NCBI RefSeq assembly: GCF_032118995.1
Contig: NC_092663.1
Coordinates: 372,001-436,000 of the forward strand
Origin: Asterias amurensis
Lineage: Eukaryota; Echinodermata; Asteroidea; Forcipulatida; Asteriidae
Direction of reading: 5' to 3'
Length of the DNA: 64,000 nt
Part shown: positions 36,226-49,277 of the stretch, piece by piece
Layout of the letters: each line of letters starts with the position of its first letter
Numbering within the stretch: position 1 is the stretch's first letter
Translations under genes and position numbers: made by a program
Notes under the pieces: model-generated
Database searches by the model: none
What the model was told of the DNA's origin: nothing
Seen by the model: the letters and a program-made list of their open reading frames with translations, nothing else

Positions 36226-38335
36226 TTTTTCTTCTTGGTTTTTTATTTTCATTCTCATTTTGTTACGTTTTTCTTGTTATTCCCTGAATGCTTTGAACCT
36301 TAAGAAAAGGCGCTATATAAATGTTGTTGTTATTATTATTATTAATAGTTACAACCTGAAGTATCGTCTGAAAAATGTTGCAAGTGAGTTTATTCTTTAC
36401 CTGAGGTTAAAGCCATTCGACACTTTCTGCACAGAACACAAGTTTAAAGCTCACAGATTTACAGAAGCTAATTGTGAACTACTTCCCTTGAAATATTATT
36501 CCATGAAATGCTTTACTTTTTGTGAAAACATTAAAACAGTTAGCAATTCGCGGTATTTTGAACACATTTCATGACACCGCGAAACGTGCGGAAACAAGGG
36601 TGGGTTTTCTCGCTATTTTCTCCCGACTCCGATGACCAATTGAGCCTAAATTTTAACATGTTGTTTTATATATAATGGTGATACACGAAGTGTGGGCTTT
36701 TTGGACAATACTGCTTACCGATGTTGTGCGATTGCTTTAAGAGGCAATTTATGACCAAGTAGGTAAATCTTGATGCTTTTTGTAAGGTAGGATCTGTCTT
36801 CTCTTATTGAACAAGAACTTATCCAACATATTTCTTCTGGCAAACTGATTTGGTACAAATTATTGCTATACCCTTTACTGTTCATCCCCCAAGTTTCATG
36901 ACTAGTAATTATACTAGTTAGCATGACTAATTGTCACTAGAGTTTTCATTTCAGGATTTATTCATTGAAATAACCCATTATTGTGCAAGCATGATGCTAA
37001 ACTGGTAGGAATTTTGTGGATTCCCACAGAAACTTATCTGTTTGCGTTTTAACTTTGGCATTTTCACAGAGATATAAATCTCTTTGCATTGGTTTGCATA
37101 CAGCACTCTACACGCACATCTTGTAATGGGGTGTTTCCACATGTATTTATTTAAACTATTAAAATATTATCCAGAGGTCATTGGTTCAAATCCTGCTCTA
37201 GACACTCTTCTTTGTTCAACCCCAAATCCTAAAACAATAAATGATGAATGATGATGAAAACAATAACTCATCTAAGAAGTTTTAAAGAGGAATTTAAAAC
37301 TACATTGACATTGAAGAAGTTTTCTATGTATGGCTTTAGCCAGACACCTTAGGTTTTGTGTTTAGTCAAAACAGCAATCCCCACAAAATAGCTTGACTTC
37401 AACTTTGATTTTGTGGAGCATATTATAAGTCAACAATACAAAAAGTTATGTAAGTCTAGGTCTTAAGAAAAACATGGCTGTTTATTTTGGTTGAGATACT
37501 AAATGAGAGTACAAAAAAACCATAATCCATCTGCAACTCTATCCGTTCCCTTTACAAAATTGTTTACTAAAGGTACTCCAAAACTAACTCCCATCTGCCT
37601 AATAAATAGTCATGTATCCTGTTACAATGGGAACTGATTGCTCCAAAAGGTGATAACAGAAAAAAGCTGGGATAGTGAGTGTCACAAGAAATTGAATGCG
37701 CTATGATGGTTTATATTGTTGTAATTGTGAACAATATTCAATTCCAACAACCTTGCCTCAACTTGGATCAATGAGTCTCAATATTATTAGTTCAGGTAAG
37801 ATTGTTCTAAGTTGATACACATACACAGATGTTTGCAGCAACTCATAGAGGGCAAATGCTCTGTTAAACTACTAAAATCAGCAGCTTAAGTTAGTAGTCA
37901 CCTGTCAACATTTTCTTTTCACTGAGGGGTTCAATTCTTTACCTCCAAGTAAACCAAGCAAAAGTTTGCAATATATTTTGGTCCTCCATCTTAAACAAGT
38001 CCTTAAAGAAACTCACCCATTACCCAGATGGTAGAACACTGGCTGTAAGAAACATGTTAATAGACAAACTTGCACAAACACATAAATAGTTTACAAAAAT
38101 CATTCAACTCTCTCACCTACGAAATTTAATATTGGTGTCAGTAAAGTACAACAAACATAATTGTTGCATAAATTACCAGCAGTTACCAAAGGAAAAGACT
38201 GTTGCACTGAAGGTTTGAGAGAATATTAAAATCTTTTTATTTTGACCCTGTGATTTCTAATGAATCGAAAGCAATCAACTGACTTGGTTCCAATATCATC
38301 GGGGAACAATATATAAGGAATACATCCTATATAGG
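36226..38335. other. Intergenic, no gene seen
   Basis: Begins with gcgctatataaatgttgttg and an ATT run at 36311-36345, which looks like a SINE or LINE 3' tail without a recognisable body. A box B-like ggttcaaatcctgctct at 37185 may be a SINE relic. Nothing else supported. Confidence 0.5.
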
Positions 38336-38530
38336 ATTTGAGGCATTGCATGGTGAGGTATCAATGTATATTTGTTTTGCGGTAACAGTAACACCATGTG
38401 TGTTTCTACTTGCCAGGTAGAGTTTGTTCTTGGAGAACTGTCTCGCTTTATCCTACTGCCGCGGAGAAGATAATTGGAAGACTTCTCAGTTCTGAAAAGA
38501 ACTGTCCTGCTCTGAACTATTACCAGGGCG
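38336..38530 (+). repeat. Dispersed inverted-repeat element, copy 1
   Basis: Blocks gcattgcatggtgaggtatc, aacaccatgtgtgtttctac, ttgccaggtagagtttgttc and cttctcagttctgaaaagaa match the minus strand of 54735-54950 in order. Confidence 0.75.
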
Positions 38531-39082
38531 GATGGTATAGAAAATAGACTTGGAGTACTACTTAAGCTTATAGGATCATAATTAACTGTACTGCCGCAGA
38601 GTCAGTTTTGAATTGGTCTCAATGTTTCGATCTAGCTTGCTCTAGTCATCGTCTGAATACATCCTTTGTTATCGATTAAAAGAATGACAGATTTAAGTGA
38701 GTTTTAACAGCTTCATTTTATTTCATTAAACAAAAGATGTGCAAGGTTCTTAATTTGTATAAATATCACATGAAATGGGAATCACTTGTTTGAGAATTTC
38801 CGTCCACTTCAACAATAGATTTGTCCGACCTTTGCCAATATTTTCACTGTTATGACTGCATTGACAAACAAAGCACACATTAGATTGTGAACTGACCTGC
38901 TCAGATTGATATTGAAGGTTGATGTCACATCAGGAAAGTCCCTGATGACATCATACAGAGCCTACAGTCATTTGACATCACTTAGTGGTTAAGTTGCTTT
39001 CTCCCAGTTGATCATCAGGTTCACTGAATAAAACAGATACACAAATTATGACTGTTGTCAATTACATGTGATTTTTGGGGTT

Positions 39083-39523
39083 CAGGGGTCGAAATTAATG
39101 GTGGCCCGCTGGCCCCACACCAGTGAAAATTTCTCCCCGCCAACGATGACACAAACAACGCTAGCACAGTGAGAAATTGAACAATTTTCCTCAAAATCAC
39201 CGGACCCTTCCATTGGATAAGGCATCGGGATCTGGGCCGGACTGCAAAAAGAAAAACCATTATGACTGCTGTCACATTATTATCTATCACGCGCCTTAAC
39301 TCGCAATCGTGGGCTAAATGATGGAGGTTTATAAGAAGAGGCCGCTGTGTCAGCCAGTGGCTGTCAGGGCGACTAAAAGCCACGATCAAAGACTTGGAAC
39401 CAAGTCTGCGAGTACATATCTGTTGTGTGCAAAAGTACTGCTGCTGCTGCTGGTATCCAGCAAACACCAAACAAAAAAACATTAAATTGTGGAGAAACCA
39501 GTTTCCTCGCAGTCACACACCCC
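39083..39523. mobile_element. Possible hAT-like non-autonomous element
   Basis: Starts caggggtcgaaattaatg and ends tcacacacccctg, giving short CAGGGGT terminal inverted repeats, about 440 bp. The beginning is a common MITE start. No clear 8-bp target duplication, so the right boundary is tentative. Confidence 0.35.
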
Positions 39524-42084
39524 TGGTCAACCCTAACCCTAACTCTAACCAGTACCCTAGCCCATGCTACAACTGAAATGTGGGAGCAAATACCAACATA
39601 GTAACATCCTCTTTAAGTAATTGTTTTAATGATGAGGGGTGTTGTAGATAGACCTACCTTAGAGTGGGTTATCCTGATAACTTAGACTTAGAGTACATCT
39701 ACCAGTCAGTCCATCCCTGTAGAAATCAAAGAGTGCAGATCTTGTGTCTCTTGCTTTGCCAGTCAATTTATGTGAGTTTCTGTTGCGTAGCAGTCCATTC
39801 CTTGAGATCGTCCTTTCCCACAAATGATCGTCTGATATTTCTTGTACAAGATGTTGGACAAGAATTGAAGTGGATAATGTTCTCACATCTGAGCACAAAT
39901 AGAAATAAAGTAGTTTTTAGTAAACAGACAATTCCACACTTGTATTTATTGTAAAAAGAGTAAAGTGCCCGGGGTATATTCAAACAGTACACTGAGTCGA
40001 AGGACCAATAAATCACACCAAACAAGCAACAATTAAGTCACTTCTCCATAGTGTTGACTTGTCAAATTCTCAGAGCCTTTTAAAACTATTTTTCCAAAAA
40101 TATATCTTTAATGGTTTGGAAGTAAATATTGGCCCTTCGCTTGTAGGGACAAAGTAGCAAATGTTGGCACACCCTCAAGAGCTTTGATAGAAGTCACAGA
40201 AAATGAAATGTGTAAATACAAAGTCATGATAACACCGGTCCAGTACACATTCATTATTTTCAACTGTAGAAGGACACCCTTACCTTCTAAGTTTGAGCCC
40301 CTCCCCTTCCCAAAACAGACATCCCAAATGCAAGCAAGGTCTTGCAACCATCCCCCAATCCTCACCCTACTCCCAGATTATTGTTTTTATTGAAGGGATG
40401 ATATGGTTGGTGATCACTCTTAAAATCAATGGCAATAAAAACCTTTGGTTTGAAGCCCAAAGCATTGTTTGATGTAAAAAAGATAACAGTTTGCAAGCTG
40501 TTAAATGTAAATCTTGTTTAGGGATTATTCTTCCTGTGTGAACATAATTCATTCAAAACCATGACTACTTTTTGAAATGAAATTTTCAAAAGTTTGTGGT
40601 TTTTTAGCATGCAAGAGACTAAAACAGGAGAAAAGTTCAAAAGCCAAAAGTAAGCTTTGCCTTTGAGTAACCTTGACACAAAAATAAGACACATTTCCAT
40701 ACACAGCCCCCTTTTCTTGACATGAGAAATATCTCATTTGATTAAATAAGACAACATTTTAATGAATGAAAAAGTGGTTGCCGGAAACAGACATTTTCCC
40801 CAAATTGTGTGTTTTTCCAGTGCTTTTGTTATAATCCCCTCGACACCCAAAAATACACACCCTCCCCCAAAAAAAATTGTGTATGATTACTATACACCTC
40901 TTACACCACTAGTTCGCCTCATAAATCAGTCCAATCCACTCTGTATTCTTGGCCCCAGCAACATTGAAATAAAAATCTGTGAGTTTTTTGGGTTGCCCTT
41001 AAAGAGTTCAGGTACTTTTTTGAAATGTCCACATTTACATTAAACTTTACAGGGTTTGAAGATAATTGTCAGAGTATTATCTTAACCCCCCCCCCCCTCT
41101 TTGTATAATAGAAGAGTCTGCAAAACTTTTTGGTAAGCCCAGTAGTTAAGTAGTCCATTGTGTAGCCCAGTAGCTCAGTAGTTCTTTGAAACTAAATAAC
41201 CACCCATTATAAGTTTCTAAGAAAACCACAAGGTATGCAGCATGCAGGTTTTTTTTTTAACTTATAGATTTGAATTGCTTAGTCAGCAAATTTTATTTTT
41301 GGGTTGTCATGCTTGAGAAAGAAATCACTTTATAAAGGGAAGTTTCAAATTCACAATAGTTGCTAGGGTCTGGCATTGACAACAGTTGTGCACTAGTAAA
41401 TCAAGTTGGAGTATAGTAAGAGTGACAGCGGGAAAGTGGGCAGATGATTTTCAATTGATCATGCCTCTAGAATGTTGTCATATCGGGTGTAGCATACAGC
41501 TACAGCAGACATAATTTTGAGCAGCAACATTTTTAAAGACATTACTATTGCAACTGTCTATATGTTGAAGGCATTACCGAGTTGTATCATCTAAGTGAGA
41601 AGTTCTTCAGGGCCAGTGTTGCCGCTGTACAGTATACTCCATGATGTGGAAATGGTAAGTTATATTATCTTTAATCCATGGTTTCACAGTTTTGAACTAA
41701 GACAAAAGCATTCATTGTACTATTAAAGACAAAGAGCAGATTGTGTGATTTAAATGGAAGAGTTGTTTAATAGAACTGGCTTGTAAGTATTATAGAATTA
41801 TGGAAAAGTTTTTGTATGGGCCACCACTTTTTCTTGTTGTAAAAATTAGTGGAATGTTTATCGTACTTCAAGAAAATAGTGCCTGATTTTCATCAATATT
41901 TCGGGGTTTATCAAGGTTGAATTACTCCTGGCCCAAACAATTCTGAATACTAAAGGAATAATTTTCAGTTAAACTTGGTTTTGGGTGAGAAGTATCACTA
42001 AAATCATGTGAATGAAATCTGTTCCCTGGTGTTGAAGCAGAGTCAATGCACGGCTGGGCACATGTGTAGCTGACTAGCCCCCGG
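39524..42084. other. Intergenic, no gene seen
   Basis: Contains a few telomere-like ccctaa units at 39531, a C run at 41083 and a possible small exon with donor gaaatg|gtaagt at 41656. No supported gene. Confidence 0.5.
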
Positions 42085-42737
42085 TAGGCCTGGGCAAATT
42101 ATTCGAAAATCCGGTTAATGGCGAATAGGTTTTCCTATCCGTAACCGCGAATGCCTTTTTTTTCTTAACCTGATATCCACATAGGGCGCGAATAGCTATT
42201 TATAAACCGGATAGTTCAGTAATTACAATCAAGTTACCGGATATTCTTTAATATCCGAATATCCGCGGACATCGGGCGACAACTGACATGAATGTTTTGT
42301 CTGAATCCTAATGAAACTTCTATTAAGACAGCATAAAACATCATAAATTAAGTATTTAACTATGCTCACCTCCGTGAAGAGTTAAAACAATGACATTTCT
42401 GACGTAATTTGTTCAAAGATTACACAAGTTTTCCTTCATGTAGAGTCAATCACGATAAAAAAAAGCAAATCGCCATCTTTAATTTAGATTCGGTCATTTT
42501 TATGAATGAACCGAGTGACACTGTCTAAAACTAATACCAATCCGTCCATAAGATCTCATTCACAAACGAACACCGCCCTCTAGCGGAAAAAAAATGTTTT
42601 TAAAATATTTTTTAAACAAGTTTTTTTATTTTAATATCACACTCTAGCGGCAAAAAAACTATTCAAATATCTGGTTAATTTTGGATAGTTGGCCAGCGGT
42701 ATCCGAATAACAAAATTTCACTATTCGTCCAGCACTA
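42085..42737. mobile_element. hAT-like MITE (gcgaat-rich), copy 1
   Basis: Starts taggcctgggcaaattattc, contains ccggttaatggcgaatagg and atccgcggacatcgggcg, and ends gtccagcacta, a loose inverted match of the start (TAG.GCTGG.CGAAT). About 650 bp, no ORF. A CTCF-like ccgctagagggcgg lies on the minus strand at 42571-42586. Confidence 0.65.
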
Positions 42738-43807
42738 AACTATTGTGAAGACATGACTGAATTTGATACTACAAATGTTTGTAAAGAAGCGATTGTAAAT
42801 GGTAATGTGCACAGACTTGCAAATAAGAATACCCTGAAACTGAGTTTAAATGTCTAGTTTATTTCTTTTTGTTGCAAGAAAAAACAGTGTAGAGTAATAG
42901 ACACACATGTTCGGTTATTAGGCAACCTAGTCAGTAAAACAAAAAAATATTCTGAAAATTACGATAGAAGAAAGCTTCCCTTAAAACATTACTTGATAAT
43001 AAGGTGCTTGTCAGAATTGCACCCCCCCCCTCCCCCGCCCATTCTAATGTATGGTGTTTATTTTGCAGGAGCAAATATACTAATGAATATGTATGTTTAA
43101 GTTTACATGGGCAGATCCACTAATGAATATGCATTTTTCTCCCCAAAGGTTGTGAACTCTTGTTATTATGCTAATTTCATAACTTGGTTTATGAATAGAA
43201 GTGCGTAGGTCAGTGCCTTCACTTTCCTTTGTACTTGTTTGGTCACACAGGTTGGTGTGAATAATTATGTATTGTTGTGCATTGAAGGATTGAGCTACTT
43301 TGCATGAAGTCATGGTATGCAAGATTTTAGGGAGTGGCAGTAGTCTCACATAGGTTCTTATGGAAGAAGGATCATGAAAGTTTGAGTGAGAGAAAGATAG
43401 AGAGAATTTGATTGGGTATTTGGTAGTGCCTATATCTCAACAGTGTCGCGCTACAATTATAAGTTTTGAGGTTGTTGTTTTACTGCCATTTTAATGCTAA
43501 ATCAGAAACAGATTATTCAGGCTGTTATTTTAAGCAATTGGTTGGCAGAGATTTGAGGCGGCAGAGATCGGCAGTACAAGTTTGGAAACAAGGAGAAAAT
43601 CGTAAGTTGAAAATTTGCTTATTGTTTTTGAGGATATTGATTCTAACTAAGCAGAATTCTTGAATTAAATTGTTTCTGAAAAAGTGTATTTCATGCTGTA
43701 TTAATGGAGCATTGGATTTGAATATCTTTGTATTTTGAAAGAAGAAATTAGACAAAGAAATGATTTGAGAAGTGCATGTTTATTATCAAAATGAAGGAGA
43801 GCATCAG

Positions 43808-44127
43808 GCATGCAACTGCCCGTAGCAAAAAAAAACACATTTTTGTTTTCAAAGGGACAACACGAGGCAGCCGAAACACCACAGGACATGATACCCACAT
43901 GGTACCCTAGAAAATGTTGCAGTTTATTACACTCTTAGGTGCATTTCTAGCATGTACTAGGCTTATTTGACATGATGAACACTGTTAATGCTAGGCATAC
44001 ATTAGGCTAATAAAAAAATAATTCTAAAAAAAAAAAACAGAAAAAAAAGGGGGGTTTTACTTTTTTTTTTACGTTTAAAAAAACCTAAAACGCGGAATTC
44101 CGCGGAAGCGTGCAAGAGTTGCATGCC
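43808..44127. mobile_element. hAT-type MITE with 8-bp target duplication
   Basis: Terminal inverted repeats CAGGCATGCAACT (left) and AGTTGCATGCCTG (right), with A-rich and G-rich tracts and gcggaattccgc inside. The 8-mer gagcatca flanks both sides (on the left its last CA overlaps the element end), the length expected of hAT insertions. About 320 bp, no ORF. Confidence 0.8.
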
Positions 44128-44577
44128 TGGAGCATCAGGCATTATTGTATTTGTTTAAATAACTATTTTATAGATGGCCATTATGTTGATGTGGAAATCT
44201 AATGAAAATTTAGTTTTTTTACCAAGAAAAATTATCTTGAAGCAGCAAATCCGTCGGCTGCCATCTTGCTTTTTTTAACATGGATTAGTCTTGGCCCCAG
44301 AGAAGATGTCAATGCAATGATTGGTACTTTTTTGTGAAGGATGTGGTTAAGCCCAGACTTATTAACAGTAAACACTTCTAGGCCTCATTTAATACAGCAC
44401 AAAAAATGAGTTGTTGGCAAGTAGTAGGACTGAAAATGACGTCTACTCTCTAAGCATGCAAAGGTATATTCAACTCATTTTATTTTTATCGACACAGGGT
44501 TGTATCCTCCTACCAGTTTTCACGCTATTATGCCTTCTTTTTGAATTGGGAAAAAAATAATGATGCCACATATCAAC

Positions 44578-45087
44578 TAGGCCTGGGCGAATTATTTGAA
44601 TATCCGGTTAATGGCGAATAGGTTTCCCTATCCGTAACCGCGAATGCCTTTTTTTTCTTAACCGAATATCCGCATAGGGCGCGAATACATATTTACAAAC
44701 AGGATAATTCTGTAATTACAGCCGAGTAACCGGATATTCTTTAACTATCCGAATATCCGCGGATGTTGGGCGACAACTGATATGAATGTTTTGTCTGAAT
44801 CATTATGAAACTTCTATTAAGACAGCATTAAACAGCATAAATTAAGTATTTAACTATACTCACCTCCGTGAAGAGTTAAAACAATGACATTTCTGACGTA
44901 ATTTGTTCAAAGATTACAAAAGTTTTCCTTCACGTAGAGTCAATCATGATCAAAAGAAAAGGCAAATTGCCATCTTTAAATTAGATCGCCATCTTTAAAA
45001 TAATTTTTTTTTTCAAATAGCGCCATCTAGTGGCGAAAAAAAACTATTCGAATATCTGGTTAATTTCGGATAGTTGGTTAGTTGGTG
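44578..45087. mobile_element. hAT-like MITE (gcgaat-rich), copy 2, 3' truncated
   Basis: Closely matches copy 1 from taggcctgggcgaattattt through gactttaa-type subrepeats to atatctggttaatttcggat; the outer right end is missing. Same orientation, 2.5 kb from copy 1. Carries a CTCF-like site at 45019-45034. Confidence 0.75.
45019..45034 (-). promoter_or_regulatory. CTCF-like motif inside MITE copy 2
   Basis: Minus strand GCCACTAGATGGCGCT matches the CTCF core (CCACTAGRKGGCGC) almost perfectly. CTCF is conserved in bilaterians; occupancy here is unknown. Confidence 0.4.
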
Positions 45088-45979
45088 TATGACTCTATAG
45101 CCAGCAGTTGTCTTCGTTTTATTCAAAATATTTTTAATGACATTTTAAAAATAACCATAGTAATTTGCAAAAAATAACAAAAATTAATAATTTAATAAAA
45201 AGTGTGAATAATTATTGGCTTTCCAATTTGTTTTTTATTTATTTTTTCCCTTTTTTTCCTTAAAATTAAAAAAAAGCGTATAAATAAACAGTGGTAATTG
45301 AATCAACAAGCTGATGTTTAAATTTTAAAATTAACATTGATACGAGGTTTAAAAAATAAAAATTTCCAAAAATAATAGAAAATGATACAAAAATACAAGG
45401 CACATGGCTTCTTGAAGCCTCTGTATTTTTTCAGAATGCTCAGCAAAATATTCAGTCACAGGATTGATCATCATGAATTGTGAATTGAAATAGTGTTTGA
45501 TGAACTTTTTGAGTGGGCAAATATTTTTAAATGGCCTCAACATATTATGACATATTTTAGAAATGCCTAAATTACCAAACCTTTTGCATTTACAAGTTTC
45601 TAAGTTTTTGTCAAGGGAGAGGAGAATCTTTGCTTGGCAAATAAAACCACAATGTTTGTTATATAGGGACTGTTTACATCGCGCACGGAGAGGTAAAAGA
45701 TTTGCCACGATTTTAGGCCAGGGACACCGCCGCGCAAACAGAACCTAGTCCTACGATACTCATCAGCACACCACCACCGGTAGCGGGCGCATGTCTTTTT
45801 TTGTGCCAGGCAGCCATGCTTGCAAAGAATGTTTCAGAAATGGAAAGTTTTTACTTTTGCAGCTAACTTTCAAGGATAAAACCTGTCACAATTACAGCTT
45901 AAATACAGAATGTCCGAGTTTGTTATGTTTTCATGCAATATAAACTGATATAAATATCTATAAATTACAAAGAAAAAAA

Positions 45980-46100
45980 TGTGCCCACCTTTCCGGATTT
46001 AAGGATTTAGTCGCCATCTTAAAAGGGCCTGGGCCTCGGTGCGCAGGCGCCTTGTGACGTATACTGCGTGACGTCACTGGTTGGAACCATTCAACCATGG
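45980..46100 (+). promoter_or_regulatory. CRE-containing promoter-like patch
   Basis: GC-rich for this window, with the full palindromic CRE TGACGTCA at 46069-46076 and a half site TGACGTA at 46055. It lies just upstream of an ATG (46097) and of the duplicated exon cassettes. Known biology: CREB/ATF family proteins bind TGACGTCA. Promoter activity is inferred. Confidence 0.4.
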
Positions 46101-46257
46101 AGGAAGAATTTTGGAACAAACTTGGCCTAAACTTAGTGATGCATTTATAGAATGATTCTCCATAATATACAGGTGATGTCTCAAGAAATCATCTGGCTAT
46201 ACCCGAGGGAAGACCTTTGAGGGAGGTGTCTTATGGTTTGAGGATGCAAGTTTCCAG
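46097..46257 (+). ncRNA. Exon-like cassette 1 (type A) ending in CAAGTTTCCAG|gttaga
   Basis: First member of the cassette array. It holds a 17-codon ORF from 46097 (MEEEFWNKLGLNLVMHL). Then come atgattctccataatataca, the block gaagacctttgagggaggtg and the exon end gatgcaagtttccag, followed by gttagatataagttaagaaa. The latter is homologous to the gtaagatgacttaagaaa that follows later copies. Probably part of a spliced non-coding transcript or a decayed coding gene. Confidence 0.35.
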
Positions 46258-47629
46258 GTTAGATATAAGTTAAGAAAGTTAAATGCATCATTTTCTTTCT
46301 CCATGATTCAACAGCCACTTGTTATAGGCCTATCGTTTGCTCCAAAACTAGGCTATGCAATTTCCAAGTCTTCTTATGACTCTTGAAATTAAAAGTGGAA
46401 CTTGGCAATAATTGTACCCTAGCAGCGAAATTCGCCCAATGCTATTGATAATATCAATGTGAGCAAAGAAAAAAACAAATCTTTGGTAAAGTTCTCCAAA
46501 TCCAACAGTACAGTGCTCCAATCCAATTTAACCTAGCCCCACTTTGTGTGGCCGAGGAGGATTTAGCTATCCTTAGCCACACAATCCAACCCATCTTGCC
46601 TCTCTCAGGGCCCAATAATTATTTATAAAAAGCTGCTGAGCCAAAAACAAATTGCTTTACAGAATTTGATGTTACAAGAAGAAACTCTTTCTGTGTTGAA
46701 GATTCCCAGGAGGATTAGCTATACTAATAACTTGGTTACAGTCTAACCAATTGCTTCTCCAGTCAGTGACCAACATCACAAAGCTGCTAAACACAAAGTA
46801 ATTGCTTAAACAGAAAGAGGTTACCAGCAAAATTCCATATCACATTGTTGTGACTGGTTAATGGGAGGAAGTCAACCTGCTGAGTGATAAGTGGTTTATT
46901 GGTCATACTGTGGTAAGACCAATGTTTACATATTATTTGGAGTAGAGCATGATAGCACTGTGTAATACTAATAACACCCATGAGGCCATAGAGTTTGGGA
47001 AACTGAGGTATTGAAGGTGGGGGCCTAGTGAGTTTTGTGAATGATAACAACAGGAAATCTGGAAGTGTAAATGCACCAAAAATCCATTCCATGACAAACA
47101 CTTTATATGCAACTTTTAAACAGCATTCCCATGCAAACATTCTCATTCAAGTACTTCTTTAAGCACTTGGTGCTGGCCCATCAGGGCTGCTTAACTCTCT
47201 TACCACTGGAGCTACCTTTATTTACTGTGATTGTTGTTGCCAAACATGTTTCACAACTTAGAGAATGTTATCTTTGTTTCCCAACATGCAGTGACCGAGA
47301 TTGAGAACCTGGGATGGAGTCCTTCTCATCTACATGCTCTCTCATGACAGACCCTGCAACCACTGTAATCCCGTGGTATTACGACTATCCTTAAGGTATA
47401 TTATTATCACCATTTATTCACTCTAACATCAAACCTGCACCAAACTGCATGATTAACAAGCTCACTCCCATCTACACCATCACTTTAAAATCTACTAAGC
47501 TCATTTCCATGCTTGCATGTTACAACTTAACAATCAGGGTTTCGTTAAAAAATAGAAAAAACGTACCCCATCTATAACTCCACACCATCCGTTATCAGTC
47601 AATTGTCATGTAACAACCACTCACACCAT

Positions 47630-47838
47630 TTATATGCACCTGAAATATAAACTAAATAGAATCATTCTGTTTGGAAGAGAATTTTCTGAATGCATGTATT
47701 TTCTGTCTTTTATTTACTGCAATGGTGAAATGCGGAACCAACTGTCATTGGAAAGCGTGATACGGAGTCCAATGGAAACTGGAAAGTCAAGACCTTGGTT
47801 GAAGGTGTCTTATGGTCTCCGAGGATGCAAGTTTCCAG
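47630..47838 (+). ncRNA. Exon-like cassette 2 (types B + A)
   Basis: Type B text (actaaatagaatcattctgt, cattttctgaatgcatg, tttatttactgcaatggtg) leads into type A text (gaccttggttgaaggtgtct, tatggtctccgaggatgcaa, gtttccag|gtaaga). A 72-codon frame (47634-47852) passes straight through the donor, so it is not evidence of a protein. Confidence 0.35.
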
Positions 47839-48169
47839 GTAAGATGACTTAAGAAAGTAAAATACAGTATTAGTCATTTCAGTCATAAAAAAGGTGCTTT
47901 TGAAAACTTCATGTGGCTTATTTTGAATGCCCCAAAAAACTAGCAATAAAACCATGCAGTCAATCCTTGACAAAACATGAACATTTCTTTCTTTCCTCTG
48001 GAATGTGTTCATCAAAGTTTAATTCAAAAGTATTTTATGATTTGCTAAATGCAAACAAACCAGTTGATGAGAAATATTTGACTCTCTATAAATTCAGAGA
48101 AAGAAACACTAACAACAAACAATATGATCGAAATATTGAAATATTCATAAAATATATAAATATTCACCT

Positions 48170-48440
48170 GAAATATTCATAAACTAAATGGAATAATGTT
48201 ATTTGGAAGTGCATTTTCTGAATGTATCTATTTTTTGTCTTTTATTTACTACAATGGTGAAATGCGGAACAAACTGCCTGTGAAGTAGGGAGTCCAACAG
48301 AATGTGCACATCCCAATCCAGGCCCTGATGACATCAATGGCGTCTGCGTTCGTGCTGGTGACATCTATCTGCTGGCTTCATAGAGAAGTGTTCCTGTCTC
48401 CTTGTTTGATGAGAACATGCATTGCAGTCTAATGGATCAA
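48170..48440 (+). ncRNA. Cassette 3 (type B), without the usual exon end
   Basis: Repeats tattcataaactaaatgga, cattttctgaatgtatc, gcggaacaaactgcctgtga, gacatcaatggcgtctgcgt and gctggcttcatagagaagtg. Relative to cassette 5 it has an in-frame stop in the VKYG region and small indels, and the gtttccag|gtaag end is absent. Confidence 0.35.
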
Positions 48441-48969
48441 CAACAGATGTAATAATGGCAACTTTATTGTTTGTTAAAACAAACAAAACTAAAACAGTTT
48501 TTACCCATGTAATAACATAACTTAAAGGATTTTCATAAAATTTACACGGTCTGATGATGATGATGATGATAGTAGAAAACATCCCGTAAAGTGTTTATGT
48601 CTGAAATTTCATATTTGATGGGAAATAAATAGTCTGAATTCGTGTTTTGAGTCTATTGCTCAGTGAGCGTTTTATTCATTTTTGTTTTGGCATCAGTGCA
48701 ATGCAAATTTTGTAGTTGATTTTCTTTATTCACTCGTGACCCAGATGGTCAATCGATCTCAATCCTCTACGGGTTTGTCAGTTTATGTAAATGGTGGATT
48801 ACAAGTGCTTATACTGCCAGCAACTGTTTTGTTAGCAAAAACCAATTCTGTAATTAAAAGGATTGTGCAGAAAGTTTGTTGAGTCAATATTTTTTCATCA
48901 ATCGATGTCTTTGAGATGACATAAATAGTTCAAACTTGTTGTTGAAAAGCAGCGACTGAACTCAATTTG

Positions 48970-49277
48970 TGAACTAACTTAGTGATGCAATTGTTGAATG
49001 ATTCTCCAGATACAGGTGATGTCCAAGGAATCATCCAAAGGGCAGGCTTCATGGAAGACCTTGGTTGAAGGTGTCTTATGGTCTCTGAGGATGCAAGTTT
49101 TCAGGTAAGATGACTTAAGAAAGTAAAATGTAGTGTTAGTGTTCTCGCTAGTGACGTCTATCTGCCGATGATGAGGGGCCTAGATGATGACAACTGGATG
49201 CCTGGCTTCATAGAGAAACGCTCTGTCTCCCTGGGTGATGAGAAAATGTATTGCAGTCTAACAGATCAAGTTTCCAG
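48970..49277 (+). ncRNA. Cassette 4: two exon-like blocks, each with its own donor
   Basis: Block 49015-49104 follows ttctccagatacag and ends gcaagttttcag|gtaaga. Block up to 49277 ends gatcaagtttccag|gtaaga and is open upstream to about 49117. It reads ASDVYLPMMRGLDDDNWMPG then FIEKRSVSLGDEKMYCSLTD before the donor. The corresponding text in cassettes 3 and 5 is related but interrupted or ends early. It looks like a coding exon retained in one copy only, family unknown. Confidence 0.4.

Noticed and set aside
38600-38690. Second Penelope-like 3' end (text near tctcaatgtttcgatctagc)
   Set aside because: Only the short tail-like signature is present with no coding remnant next to it; not enough to call.
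39021-39482. 153-codon frame on the minus strand
   Set aside because: It overlaps a repeat with MITE-like ends and low-complexity Gln from a CTG run, with no domain or splice context.
39531-39551. Interstitial telomere
   Set aside because: Only about three ccctaa-like units; too short to be more than chance or a repair scar.
45349-45708. 119-codon frame on the minus strand
   Set aside because: No domain recognised, no conserved pattern and AT-rich surroundings; a real exon cannot be excluded, but there is no support.
47634-47852. 72-codon protein across cassette 2
   Set aside because: The frame runs through the exon end and into the intron-like sequence and is not shared with the other cassettes.
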